A stretch of DNA of 64,000 bases from Symsagittifera roscoffensis (Eukaryota > Xenacoelomorpha > Acoela > Convolutidae). The position numbers and the translations under genes are program-made. This document shows, one piece after another, positions 37,201 to 52,200 of this stretch. The notes beneath the pieces are model-generated. The model did no database searches. It saw only the letters and a list, made by a program, of their open reading frames with translations, and was not told the DNA's origin. Location of the stretch: the NCBI RefSeq assembly GCF_963678635.1, contig NC_087070.1, positions 21,685,461-21,749,460 of the forward strand, given 5' to 3'. Within the stretch, counting starts at the first letter, position 1. Each line of letters begins with the position of its first letter.

Positions 37201-40200
37201 AACTTAAGAAGAAATCAAAAGTCAAACCGCTAAAAAGTACATTTGAACCTGAACAAGTTATAAAATTTTTCCTGGGAAAAAAATCATCACGACCCATATA
37301 AGAATCTGAAGTTCGTTCATCAACTCTTAATGAAGTGAAAGCCTCATGCTGTAATGAATTATCTGTACCTTTTTCACAGCCAACCCGTGACTCCAAACTC
37401 TATCCAGCAAATCACACAAACTCTTAATCAGAGTGTTTTCCTCTTGGAGTGAAACTGACTCTTGGATTCCCAGATTCTCAACTTCTCTTCCTAGTTTCAC
37501 CAACAATAACTTTTTCGTCTTAGTTTTACATTCGTCTAACAGTTCTTCAATGAGTTTCTTTGGATTTTTGAAATTGAAGGCTGAAATATCTGCAGGTGCG
37601 TGTATTGACGGACTGATTGCTGGAAATAGATTCGTATTAGTTGGCGTTCGGCTGCTCTCTCTTTCGGCCGAATGCCCTTTGGGCGTAGCTGGTGACCCAG
37701 ATGCGCTTTTGGGACTCTTGAAAAATGGTGCCTGGAATTCGGACCCTGATTCTGGTATGATAAGATGGAGACTTTCTAGCTTTTTGTTTAGCACTGTGAA
37801 GTTATCTGGGGTATTGCATAGCACGACTGTTTGGGAAGTGGACGATGACATAATAGTGTTGACTTCGTCGACTGAAATAAATAATATTTTAGTCAGAAAA
37901 ACGTGACACGATTTAAAATTCACAGGTGAGCGAGCGGGAAGAAAAAGAGCGAAATAGTTTGAGATAACCTTGACAACTCACCGCAGTGTTGAACGAACGC
38001 TTGGTCGTCATGGGGCAGTGGGTTTTCAAGGCGGCGTTTGAACACCGAGTAGAAACTTCCACCCTAAAAAGCATACAAGTTTTCTAGAAAACTCTTGGAA
38101 TAAGCTCAAATGATAACAAATGAAGGTTACAGTATCGTATAAATCAGCCATTTAGTTACTAACGACGAACTAACACAACTATTAGATAGCTTTCTGCTTC
38201 TTGTATTTGAAACTGAACTCCTTTTGTTCGAAATATCAAGACGTGGTTCTTTTTTTTTCGAAACATCAACACGTATTTCAAGTGATCGTGGTTTAATAGG
38301 TTAGTACCCCTGACTAACACCAGCGTATCTTCTTAAAAAAACATATTTTTCGAATATCATACCTTCCTATATCCTGAAAAAAAAACTTTTTTGTGACGCG
38401 TGATTGGCTGGGCAGAGGGTTAATCTAGGCTTTGATATCTAGTTAAACAAGTTTTCAGTCCTTTTCGCAAATAACAGAACCAGTATCAACCCAGTTTCGT
38501 CATAGCTTCTTAGTGGTCCTCAAAGATATCCTAGTGTTCCAGATATCCTGGGTTTTTTTCCTAGTCTCCGCATGCTTTTTTGACGTACACATGCATATTT
38601 CCTTAATTAAATAATACATTTCGATCATCATACCTTCCTTGTAGTTCTCATATGGTCCAAAAATGAGACAAACATCTGAGTCTGAACGAAGTCACTCAGG
38701 AACTTCGACTCCTCCGAGGTCGCCCTCTCACTCAAGAAGGCCATGTGATCGAATTGAGAGGAGCCACTCTGCTGGGTTGCAGTTGTGTAGCTGTTGTAGC
38801 CAGAGATGAGCTGAAAGAAGGATTAAGATACTATTTTCGGACTGTCTGGAACTCTGATTTAGTTTAATCATTCGACAATCTGCTGTATTGCAGTGGTTTA
38901 GCTGTTGCAGCCAGATATGACCTATTAAAAGGAAATAACAACAAAAAAAAAACAATTTTTGGACAGTCTGGAACTTAACAGTGCAATCATTTACAAATAG
39001 CGATAGCTAGGTTTGATAAAAACAGATTCTTTGAGCCATTTTGCGCATGCTATTTTGTGACAACATACTTTGCGCATGAACCGATCTCGAGTTACAAGGT
39101 TGTAGATGAAGACCAAATGCATTTGGAATTGAAGGAGCCCGGAAAAAAATAAAATTCCCGATTAAGGCTGGAGCCAAAATTTGCAGTCGATTTCACATCG
39201 ACGTTATGTTTGTAACGAGTAGTGCTAGAGATTGTACCTTTAACATGTACTCCAGAACAGTCTCCCGGATGATCTGATTCATCAATAGCGTCTGCACCTC
39301 TTCGGAGAAATCACACTTGAACTGAAACAGAAAAACAAACATGAAGATTAACTTGCTCACTTGCAGTTCATAAACAGGATGGTCGTCCTTTCCTCGTGTT
39401 CATAAATATTTAAACTCTTTCGATTAATTTTAATGATTGTCATTAATTGCTGAAGAACTGAGGCGTCGATAAATTCAAGGATTTTTCCAAGAGCTCCGAT
39501 TAATCTTCTTATACTGCAATCCTTATAACATGCTCGAACATGGTTTTCGAACTAAAACAGAACACTGCGAAGGTAATTGGGCTATTTTTCAGCCCCATTT
39601 GACGATTTCCCAAATGCAAATCATTTTTTATGCTGCAATAAAACAAATTAAACTCAGAGGCCAAGCTTCATTTTGCGTACAGAAGCAAGAGAACGGCAAA
39701 AACGACACTGAAAAGGAAAAGAAAACGAAGTCGGAAAAATAAAAACATTCAATGCGTCTGATTCACACCACGGACCTAGCAACTGACGCAACTGTCCTCG
39801 CTTTCGTCCTCACAACTGCGCCATGTGCTCTTGTAGATAAGCAAACACTAATTGTTGTGATAAACTAGCCTAATTGTTGTGATAAACTTATTAAATAGTT
39901 TCATATTGAATGCGAAGTTGCGATGCGGTGACACTGACGAATAGCGATCAATCGAACAAATAGCGATCAATACAGTACAACGCCAGATCACTTCTTGATA
40001 TCGGTAGGAGAACGCATTTTGCCAACGTTTTCTGTTGCTCAGACATTGATATCGTTTGTATAAGCGAAACCTGGTTGACTGATCACGTGTCACATTCTGC
40101 TCTGTTCTTACCCCAGTACGATCTTACCAGCAAGAATAGGAAATGTTATGATAGTACAGGAAATACTCGTCATGGCGGAGTACTGATCGGTGTCAAAAAG

Positions 40201-43200
40201 TCACTGCCTTCTGACAGTGTCGAACTCAACTTGGATTTTGACAATGTGTGTGCCTGTTTTGTCAAGAATCTCCAAGTGCTGATCGTGACAGTCTACACTG
40301 CTGACAATGGAAGTCAATACAGGTGGAGCATTGCACAGTTTAGTTCCTTGTTCAGTAGTATCCAGTCGTTTTGTGATGAGAAAAGGCAAGGTGTTCGGTT
40401 GATTATTGCCGGAGATATCAACATGCTCCAGACTGACTGGAACTCTTTCATGTCACCAGAAGAGTATGAATCTGAGCTTTTAGATCTTTTGCTCGCGAAC
40501 AACTTCTCCCAATTACTTCGGTATCCGAACAATGAAAGCGGTTCGCTGAACGTCCTATTTACCAATGATCAGGAGATGGTGATAAACTGTTTTGCGAACG
40601 AAGAATTGGAAGCGAGGTTGCGGAACAATGAGAGATGCTTCTCCAATCACATGCCGTATTTAGCTGTCCTGCACGCAAGAGAAGAGGTTCAAGTCAAGAA
40701 ATTTTGTCCACCAACCGTATCCTTTGCGAGCGGTAACTTCGATGAGTTGAACGAAGAAATTTCATTGTATCCATTCGATCCCATCTGCTATACTAACTGC
40801 GATGTTCTTGTCAGCTCTTGGTATGATTGGGTAACACGAAGAATTGAGGAAATGTTTCCGAAGAAAACCAGCCACCGCAAACTACTACCCCCATGGGTGT
40901 CCAGTGAAACCTCAAACCTTATTAAAAGGTTGAACACTGCACGCAAGCAGAAGCCCAAGCACGTAGTAACGCAGTTGGAGCTGACATTAAAAGAAGCGTT
41001 GGACAATGATCAGATAGATTATGAAGGAAAGCTCTTCGAGACTCGTTGTTTCTCGAGAATATACAAGTACTTTAAAACAGTGAAAGCGCCCTCCCGAATC
41101 CTGTGCAGACTATACCTAACTAAAAAAGACGCCGTGACAGACGTTGAGAAAAGCAACTTGTTCAATCGATTTTTTGCATCAGTGTACAATGTATCAAGCT
41201 GCTTCGAAATAGATCTTGATGAAGAAGCGGTGCTTACACCAACTCGCTGTAACGACTTCGACGTTTCTGTGGACAAGTTGTCTGGTATAAAGCAGAAACT
41301 CAAAGTCTCAAAAAGTGGAGGACAAGATTGTTTACCAGTTCGCTTTATCTCCCTTCTTAAAGATTATCCCAATTTTTAAGAAGGGAGATAAAGCCAATGT
41401 TGCCAACTACAGGCCAGTGTCGCTCTTGAATATAAACTCGAAGATTTTGGAGAAATGCTTGTTCGATGCTGTTTACTCACACGTTCAGCCTTACTTGACG
41501 AAACTCCAGTATGGGTTCATGAAGAGGCGCTCTACAATCTTGCAACTATTGGAACTCACAGACCGAGTTTATCATGCTTTGGACTCCAACACACTTAGCC
41601 ATGTCGAAATAGTATTTCTTGATTTAGCTAAGGCTTTCGATAAAGTCGATCATTCTGTCCTTACTCGGAAGCTCTGGCAATGGGGTTTCCGTGGTGAACT
41701 TTTTGCAGTTCTGAAGGACTATCTGCGCAACAGGCGGCAGAGAGTGAAACTCAATGGTGTTCTATCTGACTGCCTAAATGTCACCAGCGGAGTCCCCCAA
41801 GGATCTCTGTTGGGGCCTTTGCTATTTTTGTTGTACATCAACGATCTACCCGATTGTGTACGCGAAGCGCTACCAGGATTGTTTGCTGATGATGTTGAAC
41901 TCTTTGTAGCATATGAAAACGACACCGAAGACCCTGTAGTTGATGACCTTTTTCGTCTGAAGACGTGGGCAGATGAAAACAAGAGGATGTTTAGTGCTGA
42001 CAAATTTAAGTCCCTGGTCCTCAAGTGTAGCAGGGATGCACCGGGGCACCACCGCGAGAACCTGCCCATTACGCTTCACAGTGTTCAGAAGGAAAAATAT
42101 TTGGGAGTCACTATAACTAGTAGTTTCTCTTGGAGCCCACACATAAAAGAGAGATGTGGCAAAGCAATGCAGAGCTTCTTCCTCATCAAAAGGAATTCCT
42201 CTTCTAGTTTGTCATTTTTATCGAAACTCAATTTGTATGTCTTTCATAGTACCCATTCTTCTTTATGGGCATCAAGTTTCGAATGCAAACAAATCCGACT
42301 ATATTATCATCGAACGAGTTCAACGAAGAGTGACAAATTGGATTCTAGCGAAGTCATCAGCTGTCCTATACAAAGATCGCCTCCACAACCTAAAACTGCT
42401 ACCTTTGTCGCTCTACATGCAGCTTCATGGCGTGCTTTTCCTCTCTAAAGTCCTCAATAGCAACTATAATTTCGACTGGTCGCGTTTTGTGCAGTTCAAT
42501 TGTGATAACTCGACACGCAGTGGTTCAACCGTTCAATTCGATGTCCGAAGAACTCGATTGCAGCGTAGTAAAAACAACTTTTGGTATCGCACTACAAAAC
42601 TCATCAACAGTCTCCCACAAGCTTTAGACTTTTTCAACGATACTGGATTGAAAAGCAGGCTTTCTGCTTTCCACTGGAGGTTTTTCTAGTGTTTTTGATG
42701 ACAGTCAACCATGTACCTGGCGCGTTGCGTGCCCTTGCAACTTATGTTAAAATGTGTCTCATAGTTACCTCATGTTGTTGTGATGTTTTTGTTTTGTCTG
42801 TTTAGGGGACTTTGTCCCTACGCTTTTGTATTTTAAGCGTGAATTCACATTATTATTATTATATTATTAGTAATAGTAGCCCAGCTGAAACTAGTGATGA
42901 ATTTTGGAACTTTCTTCAGAATATGTTTTACTGATACAAAGAAAATCAGTATTTTTCAACAAAATATACTTCACCCAAAACCATAATGGCTTCTCTGGGT
43001 AAGTAAGTGATTTGACGTTTATAAGGACAAATCGCGTTCTTAATGATTTCTTTTTCACAAATTTAGCTGGTTAGTTTCGAGTTTATTCTGATTTCTCTTA
43101 TGATTCCAAAATAATTGAGTAGCGGCTCATGTAGGGAAAATTCCTTGGTATTCGATCGAAAAGAAAAAAGCTTGAAGACAATTTATGTAAGAAAGTGTAT

Positions 43201-46200
43201 GCACAATTTATCCCGACGTTGATTTGTTTCGGTTGAACTCTATCTCGCAAATTTGAGAGAGCATTTTTTGAGATTAGAGAAATTCTCACAACTGTAAAAC
43301 TCTCAAAAAAATCACAAATAAGCTTTTAATGACCATAATTTTTTCTATAAAACATGGGAGTAGCCTTTTATGGAGGAAAAAATCTACTCCCTGTCCATTG
43401 ATTGAAATCTTAATATCAGATTTGACAGGGTAGTTCTTCAGAAGAAAGTTTCAAAAAAAAAACGATTGAAACTTTTAAAATTTGGACACTTCAAAACGCT
43501 ATAACTTTCTCAGCAAATATTAGGGCGTAACAGATTTTAGTAGAATTTAATGGTTTTCAATTGATAGGGTATTTTTTCGGAACAGGATCGCGTAGCCGAT
43601 ATTTCTATTGATACATTTATGTTTTCAAAAATTGTCAGGTAGTTTTCAATCAAATCTTAAACATTGCCATATGATATGTGAAAAATGGACTTGAAATCCT
43701 CAACTTTACAAATTTAAATTAGAAAAGTATATGGCTTTAGATCTCTTTCAATTTCAAGAACAATTTATGGTTGACACTTTTTTTGATTAAATGGACTCAA
43801 TTTGAGAAATCTGTATCATTCGGCAAATTTTTTTTTATTCCGCTAGGAAGACTGAAAATTGAATTCCACTCCCAGGTTAAATTGAATCGAAACCAAGTGG
43901 TTTTTATATTTATCTAAAAGCATTCATAAATGCATTCATATGTATGAATGCACTTCTGTAAAATATTTGAGCATTTTAAAACTTTTCCCAAAAAAAAACG
44001 AAAAAAAAAAATTATCACGACCTATATAAGAGTAAGAGTCTGAACTACGATCATCGACTCTTAAAAGCTTCTGCGAAAAAGGCAAATAGTTTCCAAAGAG
44101 TCTCAAAAAAACAAACCCTACACAATCCCATATATAAGACAAGAACTTGCCATTAACTAAGCATTGAATGAAAAAAAAAGCAATTAAAACGCTATTTAAT
44201 TCATCCTATGCAGTAACAGCATAAGAGAACACTTTTATTCGCGACTTAGGCTAAAAAGTGGACATCGTAACATTACACTACGCTCCGTAAACATGTCACA
44301 GGAACAAAAGAACAGATTTAAACAGATTTCTTTTGTGAAACTCGCGGTGATGCATTTTTATATTTTTTTTTAATTTTCCGAAGTGGGTCGGAAACTGGAA
44401 AAGAATCCAGAAATAAAAACGCTAAATCACCTGATGATTGCCAGTGTAATAGAGCGTGAGTCTATTCTGTATGTTGGTAATCAGTCTCCGCTTGTCCGGG
44501 AGGGGAGTCTGATCCTCTGGCCAGTTGATCAAGCCACTGTCCAGATCCACCACACAGAACAGTGCTTTGTTGATGTTGTCTTCTATCGCCATGGAGTCAC
44601 TTTGCAGGATGTAAGCGTTGTCTTGTACGTTCACTCCTAGGAATAATATAGTGCAAAAACAATTTGATATTTAGCAACAAGAAACATTTAAAAAAACGAA
44701 AAAATTTGGCAGGCAGATTTCTAAATGTGGTTTTGATATGAAACTGATTTTCTATTCGATACGCGAGCAAAAAAATGCTGTTAGTCGTTACTTATTAAAA
44801 CTACTATCAATGTTTCTAACTAAGATTTTTTTAATTTTCGAAAATAATGATAATGATGAATTCAATCAAATCATGAACAATATATTTTTTTAACACTTTT
44901 CAGATTAAAATCTCAATTTCAAGCTATGAAAAATCAGACAACTTTGAATTCTCACTGTGATAACTAACGGAACCTCTGAGGTTCTATGATGAAAACTGAA
45001 TTGGTTTCAAAGGATTAATTTAACCGTTGAACCGTATTGTTTTCTTTTAGTTAGTTTCCGAATTGACTGTGTACGGAGTCACAGATCTGAGACAGAGAAT
45101 AACTCTCTATCTTTTCAATAAAGGTCGTGTAGTGTTGACCTTGGTTATTTATAATAAGATACTATAATTTACAGATAACAATATGAATAGCACGTTCAAG
45201 GCCACTATATGATTACTGCATGGTTACTGCAACTGCAGTAGCAGTTGCGGTACCACATACCCCCTCGGCCAAGAAAAAAATTTATAATACGTTATCAAAT
45301 TTTTAATAATAATGAATAGGAGTTTTAATACTCAGTTTAAGGAGTTTTATTCTTTTTAGCTTTGTTTTGTAATCACTTTCCATCTCTTTCCTCGTGCTCT
45401 TCCTCGAAATGTAGTGGGATTCGCCACTCAGCGTTCCATGATCGGTTGATGTCGAGGGCCTCGCTGCCAAACTTTCTTCGGAAAAGGTGCTTCTCCAGCA
45501 GACCAAATTTGGTTTCCACCGAATTCGACGCACCGGGTCTGAAGTTTGCTAACTTAATTCGGTATGCTTCGAGTGCGGCTTGGTTTAAATCTAATAGATC
45601 GTTTTGATACGAGATTGACTTTACCGAATGCTTAATCGGATTTCCGTATCTGGTTGGCCCCTTTTTGGCTCTTCCGCTTTTACGAACCGATGTTTCCTCA
45701 ACTTCTGATTCATCCGAGAACCCCGGAGGATTCATAGATTCTCCCTCGACTTCCGCATCCTCTTTAGATTGCAATATCTCTGCCGCCGTGCGTTGTACTC
45801 CTCGTTCGAGTACTTGGTCAGCTAACCGATTCCAGTCATTTGCCGATAGATCTTTACTATTGAATGTGTCCAGAATTGTTTCTGGAGATGTATTGCGTGA
45901 GATTTCTTTCTTGTTTCTCGTATTGCAGTGTGTAGTAGAAGTCGAATTTGGTACGTCTCTTGTGTTTGACGAGCACGCTTGATCTTCCGCTTGAGGTTCT
46001 TGCACTTCTGCTGCCGTCGCAGCATTTTCATTTTGTAGAGTGCTTTGTTGTGCATCTTTTGGGTTTGTGCCCACCTTTGCCTTGGGTTTTTTAGCGAATG
46101 GGCCAGCCAAGTTTGGCTTTGCTCTTCGGACTGCTAGATTTAGGCCACCGCCTTGCAGAATGTCCTTTGACGTGACAACCGTCGGGCTGTCCTGAAATTT

Positions 46201-49200
46201 CCGCTTTGCATCAGATGGATCTATGCTTTGCTGCTCTAGCAGTAATTCCTCGTCCGACTGACTAATTTCGGCCTCGTCCTGTTCGTCGGACTGTCGCTTC
46301 GATTGCCTCTGTTGCTTTTTCTTAGGCTCTTCTCCTGTTGGGGAACGCCTGTTGTTTCTTTTTTCCTTGTCTTGAACAGCAACCTTAACTTTGGCAATGT
46401 CACTCTTTCGGTATATGGACCCTGCTGCTGTCTTGACAGTGGAGGGCGTTTCGGCCACGACTCTTCCCTTCAATGGCTTCATAAGAGCCTTACCGCTTTT
46501 CCTCCCCTCGTCCTTTCTAATCAGGATTGGTGACGAATGGCGTTGATTGGAGATGGTTTCTGGCTTGTCTTCAATGAACCCACGTTCCCACGAATACAGC
46601 ATTTCTTTGCGCAATTCGGGGTTAATGGTGCTCGTCTCGTCATTAGCAGATGTATCGCGTCGGGTTTGATTCCATCTGGCATTGGCTTCTAGAAGCTCTT
46701 TCAGGGCCCGCGCTCTTGCCCGATCCTTTGCCGAGTCTTCTTGTTGCTTGAATAGTGGACTCACGTCTCGGCTGTTTTGTCCTTTTCGGACAATCTTTAG
46801 ATTATCACGAGACTGGTCGATTCGCTTTTTAAGTTGGGAGGCCGTCAGAGCTGAACGTTCCAGGTGTTCCTTATCTAAACGATCAAAGTTTCGTAAAAAC
46901 CTATCACTGAGAATTTTAAATTCTGTTTTTGGCAATCTCCCAAAATGAGCCTCAAATGGCGACATTTTAATTGTCCTCTGTTTACTCCAACGGAGGTCAC
47001 GAAGTATCGTACTAAGGCATAATTTTATTGATGTTACGTTTTCATCGAGTAACATTACTCCCAACCTTCTTTTGATAGTTTGTATAGTGCGTTCCACTAA
47101 ACCGCATCCGCGATGGTCTCCAACTGGACAAAATTTTTGTTCAATGTTATTGTCGGAACAAAATTTTCTCATTGATTTGCCCTTAAACCCGGAAAATTGA
47201 TCAGTTCTAATTGATTCGCGTATCCCATGTATATCAATATATGAGCGAAGAAATTTTATCGATGACTTTCCCCCTGTTGATTTAGTGATTTTTACTGACG
47301 GAAATTTTGAATACCTATCTATTGCTACCAACAGATAATTTTTTTTTCCTTTGTAATCTTCAAGTGGACCGGCGTAGTCTAACTGAACTTCTTGACCCGG
47401 CTGCGTCAGCAGTGGAAGGGGCTTTGTAGCATTTTTTGGTATGATGTATTTTGCATTTTTACCGTAGCGGGTGCAGCTTCTGCATTCCTCTGCAAGATTG
47501 ACGATATCCTTGTGCATGTGCGGCCACCACAGGTATTTTGACACATCAAGCATCGCTTCCTGACCTGGGTGACCGCGGTGGATCCTCTTCAGCACTGCCA
47601 AGCGCAATTGTTCCGGAACAGCTAGTCTGTTGTCAACCAGTATACAGTCGTCCACGACTGAGAGTTGATGCCAGAGAGGATTAGTATACGGGCCCATCAA
47701 CTCGAAGCTGTATCGATCATTCCTCTCAATCACCCGCCGCAATCTGTCCATCCAAGCGTCCTCTGATATCAGTTCCGCTAATAGGCTTCTATCAAACAGC
47801 TTGGTGAGATTTCTGTACTCATATCTCTTTGATGCGATCTGCTTCTTCTGGAATCGTGACCTGTTTTTTCCTTCTTAATTATGCTGACTTCTGGACTTTC
47901 CGAAGGGCTTTCAGCTGTAAGGTCCACTTCAATGATTTGGGGATTTTCTCTTTGGGTATTTAATTCCAATGACTGATCACTTCTGTTATGATCGTCCAGG
48001 ACTGTCCGTGCTTCTAATTCTAGTAAGCTTTTTGGGTTATTTGGTTTTTCTGCCCCCATGAGATCCCAAAATGACATCAGAGTTGTTTCACTATTTTCTG
48101 CTGCATTTCCGGATGTGATTTCTTTACATCCTTTAGACTTGACTGGTTTTCTTACTGTCCTCCACTCAACCTGGGGTACATCTGACTCGGAGTCGTCTGA
48201 CTCTTGCCTACTGCACACAGCACCTCTCTTCACCATCCGTGTTCGGGAAAAGGTGGTTTCTGTCACTTGTTCTGTTAATTCGTCCTCCCTCCGATTTCCA
48301 TTCTGTCTGTTTAACGTTTTCCTTGATTTTCCTGTATTGCTTTTCTCCATTTCTTTTGATAACGCCGCCTCCGTGAAATCCGCTGATTGTTTTAAATTCG
48401 AAATATCTTTTTTGATAGAAATTGTGTTAAATTTTGAGTTATCGACCAACTGTTTCTCGCGAGCTATTTTGTCCAATGTGTTTTTCTGATTCTGATCTGT
48501 TTGAAAACTTGAGTTTTGACCGTTTTCGTTCCGGTCGAGCTTTGTCCGGTTTTGAACAAATTGGTTGTCATAGCAACCGCGTGATGAGCTGTTTTTACAG
48601 TAGTTAGTTTCTCTTGTTATTCTAGAATGTTCTAGAATGTTGATAGCGCTATTTTGATTTGTTTCACTAAACCGACTGCTTAAACAGTCGAGTGCTTTAT
48701 GGAAACTTTCAATAGACGTCACTACAAATCTCTCATCCAGTTCCGATTCCGGCCATGGTTCCCCATTAGGTTCTCTTGACAGATAATCAACAATACTCAT
48801 ATCCCTTCCCGGAATATGAGTAATTTTAAATTGGTAAGGTAGTAATCGGTCAACCCACCTGGTTAGTCGAGATTGATACGTTTTATTTGATCTATGTTCC
48901 CCCAAAGCAGATGTTAACGCCTTGTGGTCAGTTGCTATGACAAATTCTTTCCCCAGTAAGTAGTGTTTGAAGCGATCCACCGCCCAAACTACTGCTAACA
49001 GTTCGAGTTCATTGGTAGAATATTTTTTTTCTTGTGAATTTAAATACCGGGATGCAAATGCAATCGGTATCCACTAGTTGTGGTGAGACCATTGTTCCAG
49101 AGTAGCCCCTAGGCCACTATGACTTGCATCGCACTTTATTCTAGTTTGCTTTGATGGATCGTATTAGTTTAATAAAGCGATATTAGCAACTGCCTTTTTG

Positions 49201-52200
49201 ATATCCTCAGAAGCTACTGAGTGTTGATCGTCCCACTCAAATTTTTTCACTGGTAAACGAACATTTTTCATTTTCTTTTTTTTTTCATTTTCTTCTTTCA
49301 GTAGTGGTCTAAGTTTTTCAGTTAAACTAGCCGCGTTTGGGATGAGTTTCGACAGATGATTGATGCTACCCATGAACGATCTGAGTTGTTTTAGTGACTT
49401 GGGGGGTTTGAGATTTGCAATAGCCTCGGTTTTCGTAATTTTTGGTATTATACCGTGTATCGACAAATTATGACCTAACCAGTTCACTGCAGGCTGAAAA
49501 AATTCACATTTCGAAATTTTTAATGCGAGATTTTCATCATCCAACTTTTGCAGCACATTGCGAACCAATTTCTCATGATCTTTAGCTTCCCCCTTAGAAA
49601 CAATTAGAATATCGTCCAAGAAACAAAAGGTATTTTTCGAGTGGTTTAGTGTTCTGTCCATCGCTTTTTGGAATTCAGCCGGCATATCTGCCAGCCCGTA
49701 AAAACCTGTCAGAAATCAGTATGTTCCCGTTGCGTTACCTCCTACAATATTGAAATTGCATTGTTTTGCTGTTTCCGCAGTTAGTCTTATTTGACTGCAG
49801 GCATATTTTAAGTCCAACACGGTGAAATAAAGAGAGCCTTCTGATGCTGATGTGACAATCTGGCTAACACCATCGATCAGTTCGTCCACATTGGGCATCT
49901 GATATTTATTTTTGTACAACTGCCTATTAATGGGTTTGGCGTCCAAGGCTAATTTAATAGAATTGTCTTTTTTGACTGTGATAACAATTGGAGCAATAAA
50001 GCAATCGCTTGTACATTTATCTAGTTTTTCAATGTGTCCCTCTGTTAGCAGTTTGTCTAGTTCTGTTTGTACTTTATCCTGGATGTGTATAGGAATTCTC
50101 CTACCTTTCTCTTGAATCGGGCACAAAGGATATTTAACTTTTTACTCACCGTGTGATTTTTTGATTCCCCTTGTCTATCAAATAGATCTTTGAACTTCAT
50201 ATAAAAGAAATTCTTCCAACTTTCTAACTGTTCGCACAGTAGCACATCAAACCTGGATCTTCGTGTTGGAGCTGATTTTTGGGTGGTCTGAATTCCCAGT
50301 TTACTTTGAAGATCTAGACCTAGTATGCATCGCATACGTCTTTCTGTGACCAGTAGCATCGCTCCCAACACTTCCCAGCCCGCCGAACGCAGATTAGCCT
50401 TTAACGCTCCTAATATCAAAATAGGTCGTTTATTATAATCCACAAACTGCGCGGACAGGTTCAACTTTTCTGCTGGAATAAATTTAGATTTTGAAGGTCC
50501 TTCCAAAATTTGTTTCGTTGTCGCCCAATTCAGAAGTGATACTGGACTACCAGTATCTATAGTCATATTCAAAATATAACTATCAATTTTAACTAGAGCT
50601 TTTAGTGCTTTAATTTGATGAGATTTTGGATTCCTGCGAATTTCAATTTTTTCAATATTGTCCGATTTTTTCTTCAACACTTCCTTCTGAATCTTTTCAT
50701 TGTTGTGCACATTCTCTAACACCCGTTTATTGATGTATTTTTCTATGTTTGTAATGGAGGTGAAATCTTCCTCTACGGTCATTATTTCAAACTCGTCGCA
50801 TGAATCAAACGTTTGTATTAAATTGCACTCTTCCTCTGAACTCGAATCTTCATTTGCGATTTCGTTAACTTGCTGAGACTTACACATTTTTGCAAAGTGA
50901 TTGGGTTTGTTACAGTTTTTACATGTTTTACCCATTGCCGGGCAATTTTTCAAATGATTTTCTCCAAACGCTCTACCGCATCTCGTGCATTGTTTTTGAT
51001 CTCCTTTAGCTTTCTGAGTATTCTTATTTTCGTACTGTTTTCTTCTATTTTGATTTTGACGTTTAGAGTTATACCCTTTGTTTCCGATTGCCATAATTGG
51101 TTCTTGTTTGATCTTCATTTGTGTATTTGGAAACAATCCTGAGTTGTTTGCGCTTGATGAAGATTTTTGGAATGCTTGGGTGGTTTGTTTGCTATGTTCA
51201 AATTTTATCGCATGCTTTAGGACTTCTTCGGGAGAAAATGTTTCGAAAGTTAATGTGTCCTGAAGGACAACATTTTTCATTCTGGAGATAAATAAGTCTC
51301 TTACCAATTCTTCTTCCAACGCTCCCAAGTCGGCCTTTGCTGCTTGTGCAGTCAGTGCCGCATGAAAAGATTCCAGCGTTTCATTCGATTCATGGGATCG
51401 TGTGAACAGTTTGTATTCTGATGCTGATGTGACAATCTGGCTAACACCATCGATCAGTTCGTCCACATTGGGCATCTGATATTTATTTTTGTACAACTGC
51501 CTATTAATGGGTTTGGCGTCCAAGGCTAATTTAATAGAATTGTCTTTTTTGACTGTGATAACAATTGGAGCAATAAAGCAATCGCTTTTACATTTATCTA
51601 GTTTTTCAATGTGTCCCTCTGTTAGCAGTTTGTCTAGTTCTGTTTGTACTTTATCCTGGATGTGTATAGGAATTCTCCTACCTTTCTCTTGAATCGGGCA
51701 CAAAGGATATTTAACTTTTGTACTCACCGTGTGATTTTTTGATTCCCCTTGTCTATCAAATAGATCTTTGAACTTCATATAAAAGAAATTCTTCCAACTT
51801 TCTAACTGTTCGCACAGTAGCACATCAAACCTGGATCATCGTGTTGGAGCTGATTTTTGGGTGGTCTGAATTCCCAGTTTACTTTGAAGATCTAGACCTA
51901 GTATGCATCGCATACGTCTTTCTGTGACCAGTAGCATCGCTCCCAACACTTCCCAGCCCGCCGAACGCAGATTAGCCTTTAACGCTCCTAATATCAAAAT
52001 AGGTCGTTTATTATAATCCACAAACTGCGCGGACAGGTTCAACTTTTCTGCTGGAATAAATTTAGATTTTGAAGGTCCTTCCAAAATTTGTTTCGTTGTC
52101 GCCCAATTCAGAAGTGATACTGGACTACCAGTATCTATAGTCATATTCAAAATATAACTATCAATTTTAACTAGAGCTTTTAGTGCTTTAATTTGATGAG

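Larger units (their letters stand above)
39945..42870 (+). mobile_element. LINE (CR1/Jockey-like), 5'-truncated and rearranged
   Basis: Second, unrelated non-LTR element, in DENND5 intron 7, opposite strand to the host. It enters coding in the endonuclease N-terminus near 39960 (YNARSLL) and ends in an ATT-repeat tail near 42850-42870, preceded by a GGGACTTTGTCCC hairpin. Broken by a deletion with fold-back at 41343-41393 and a frameshift near 42240. Confidence 0.88.
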
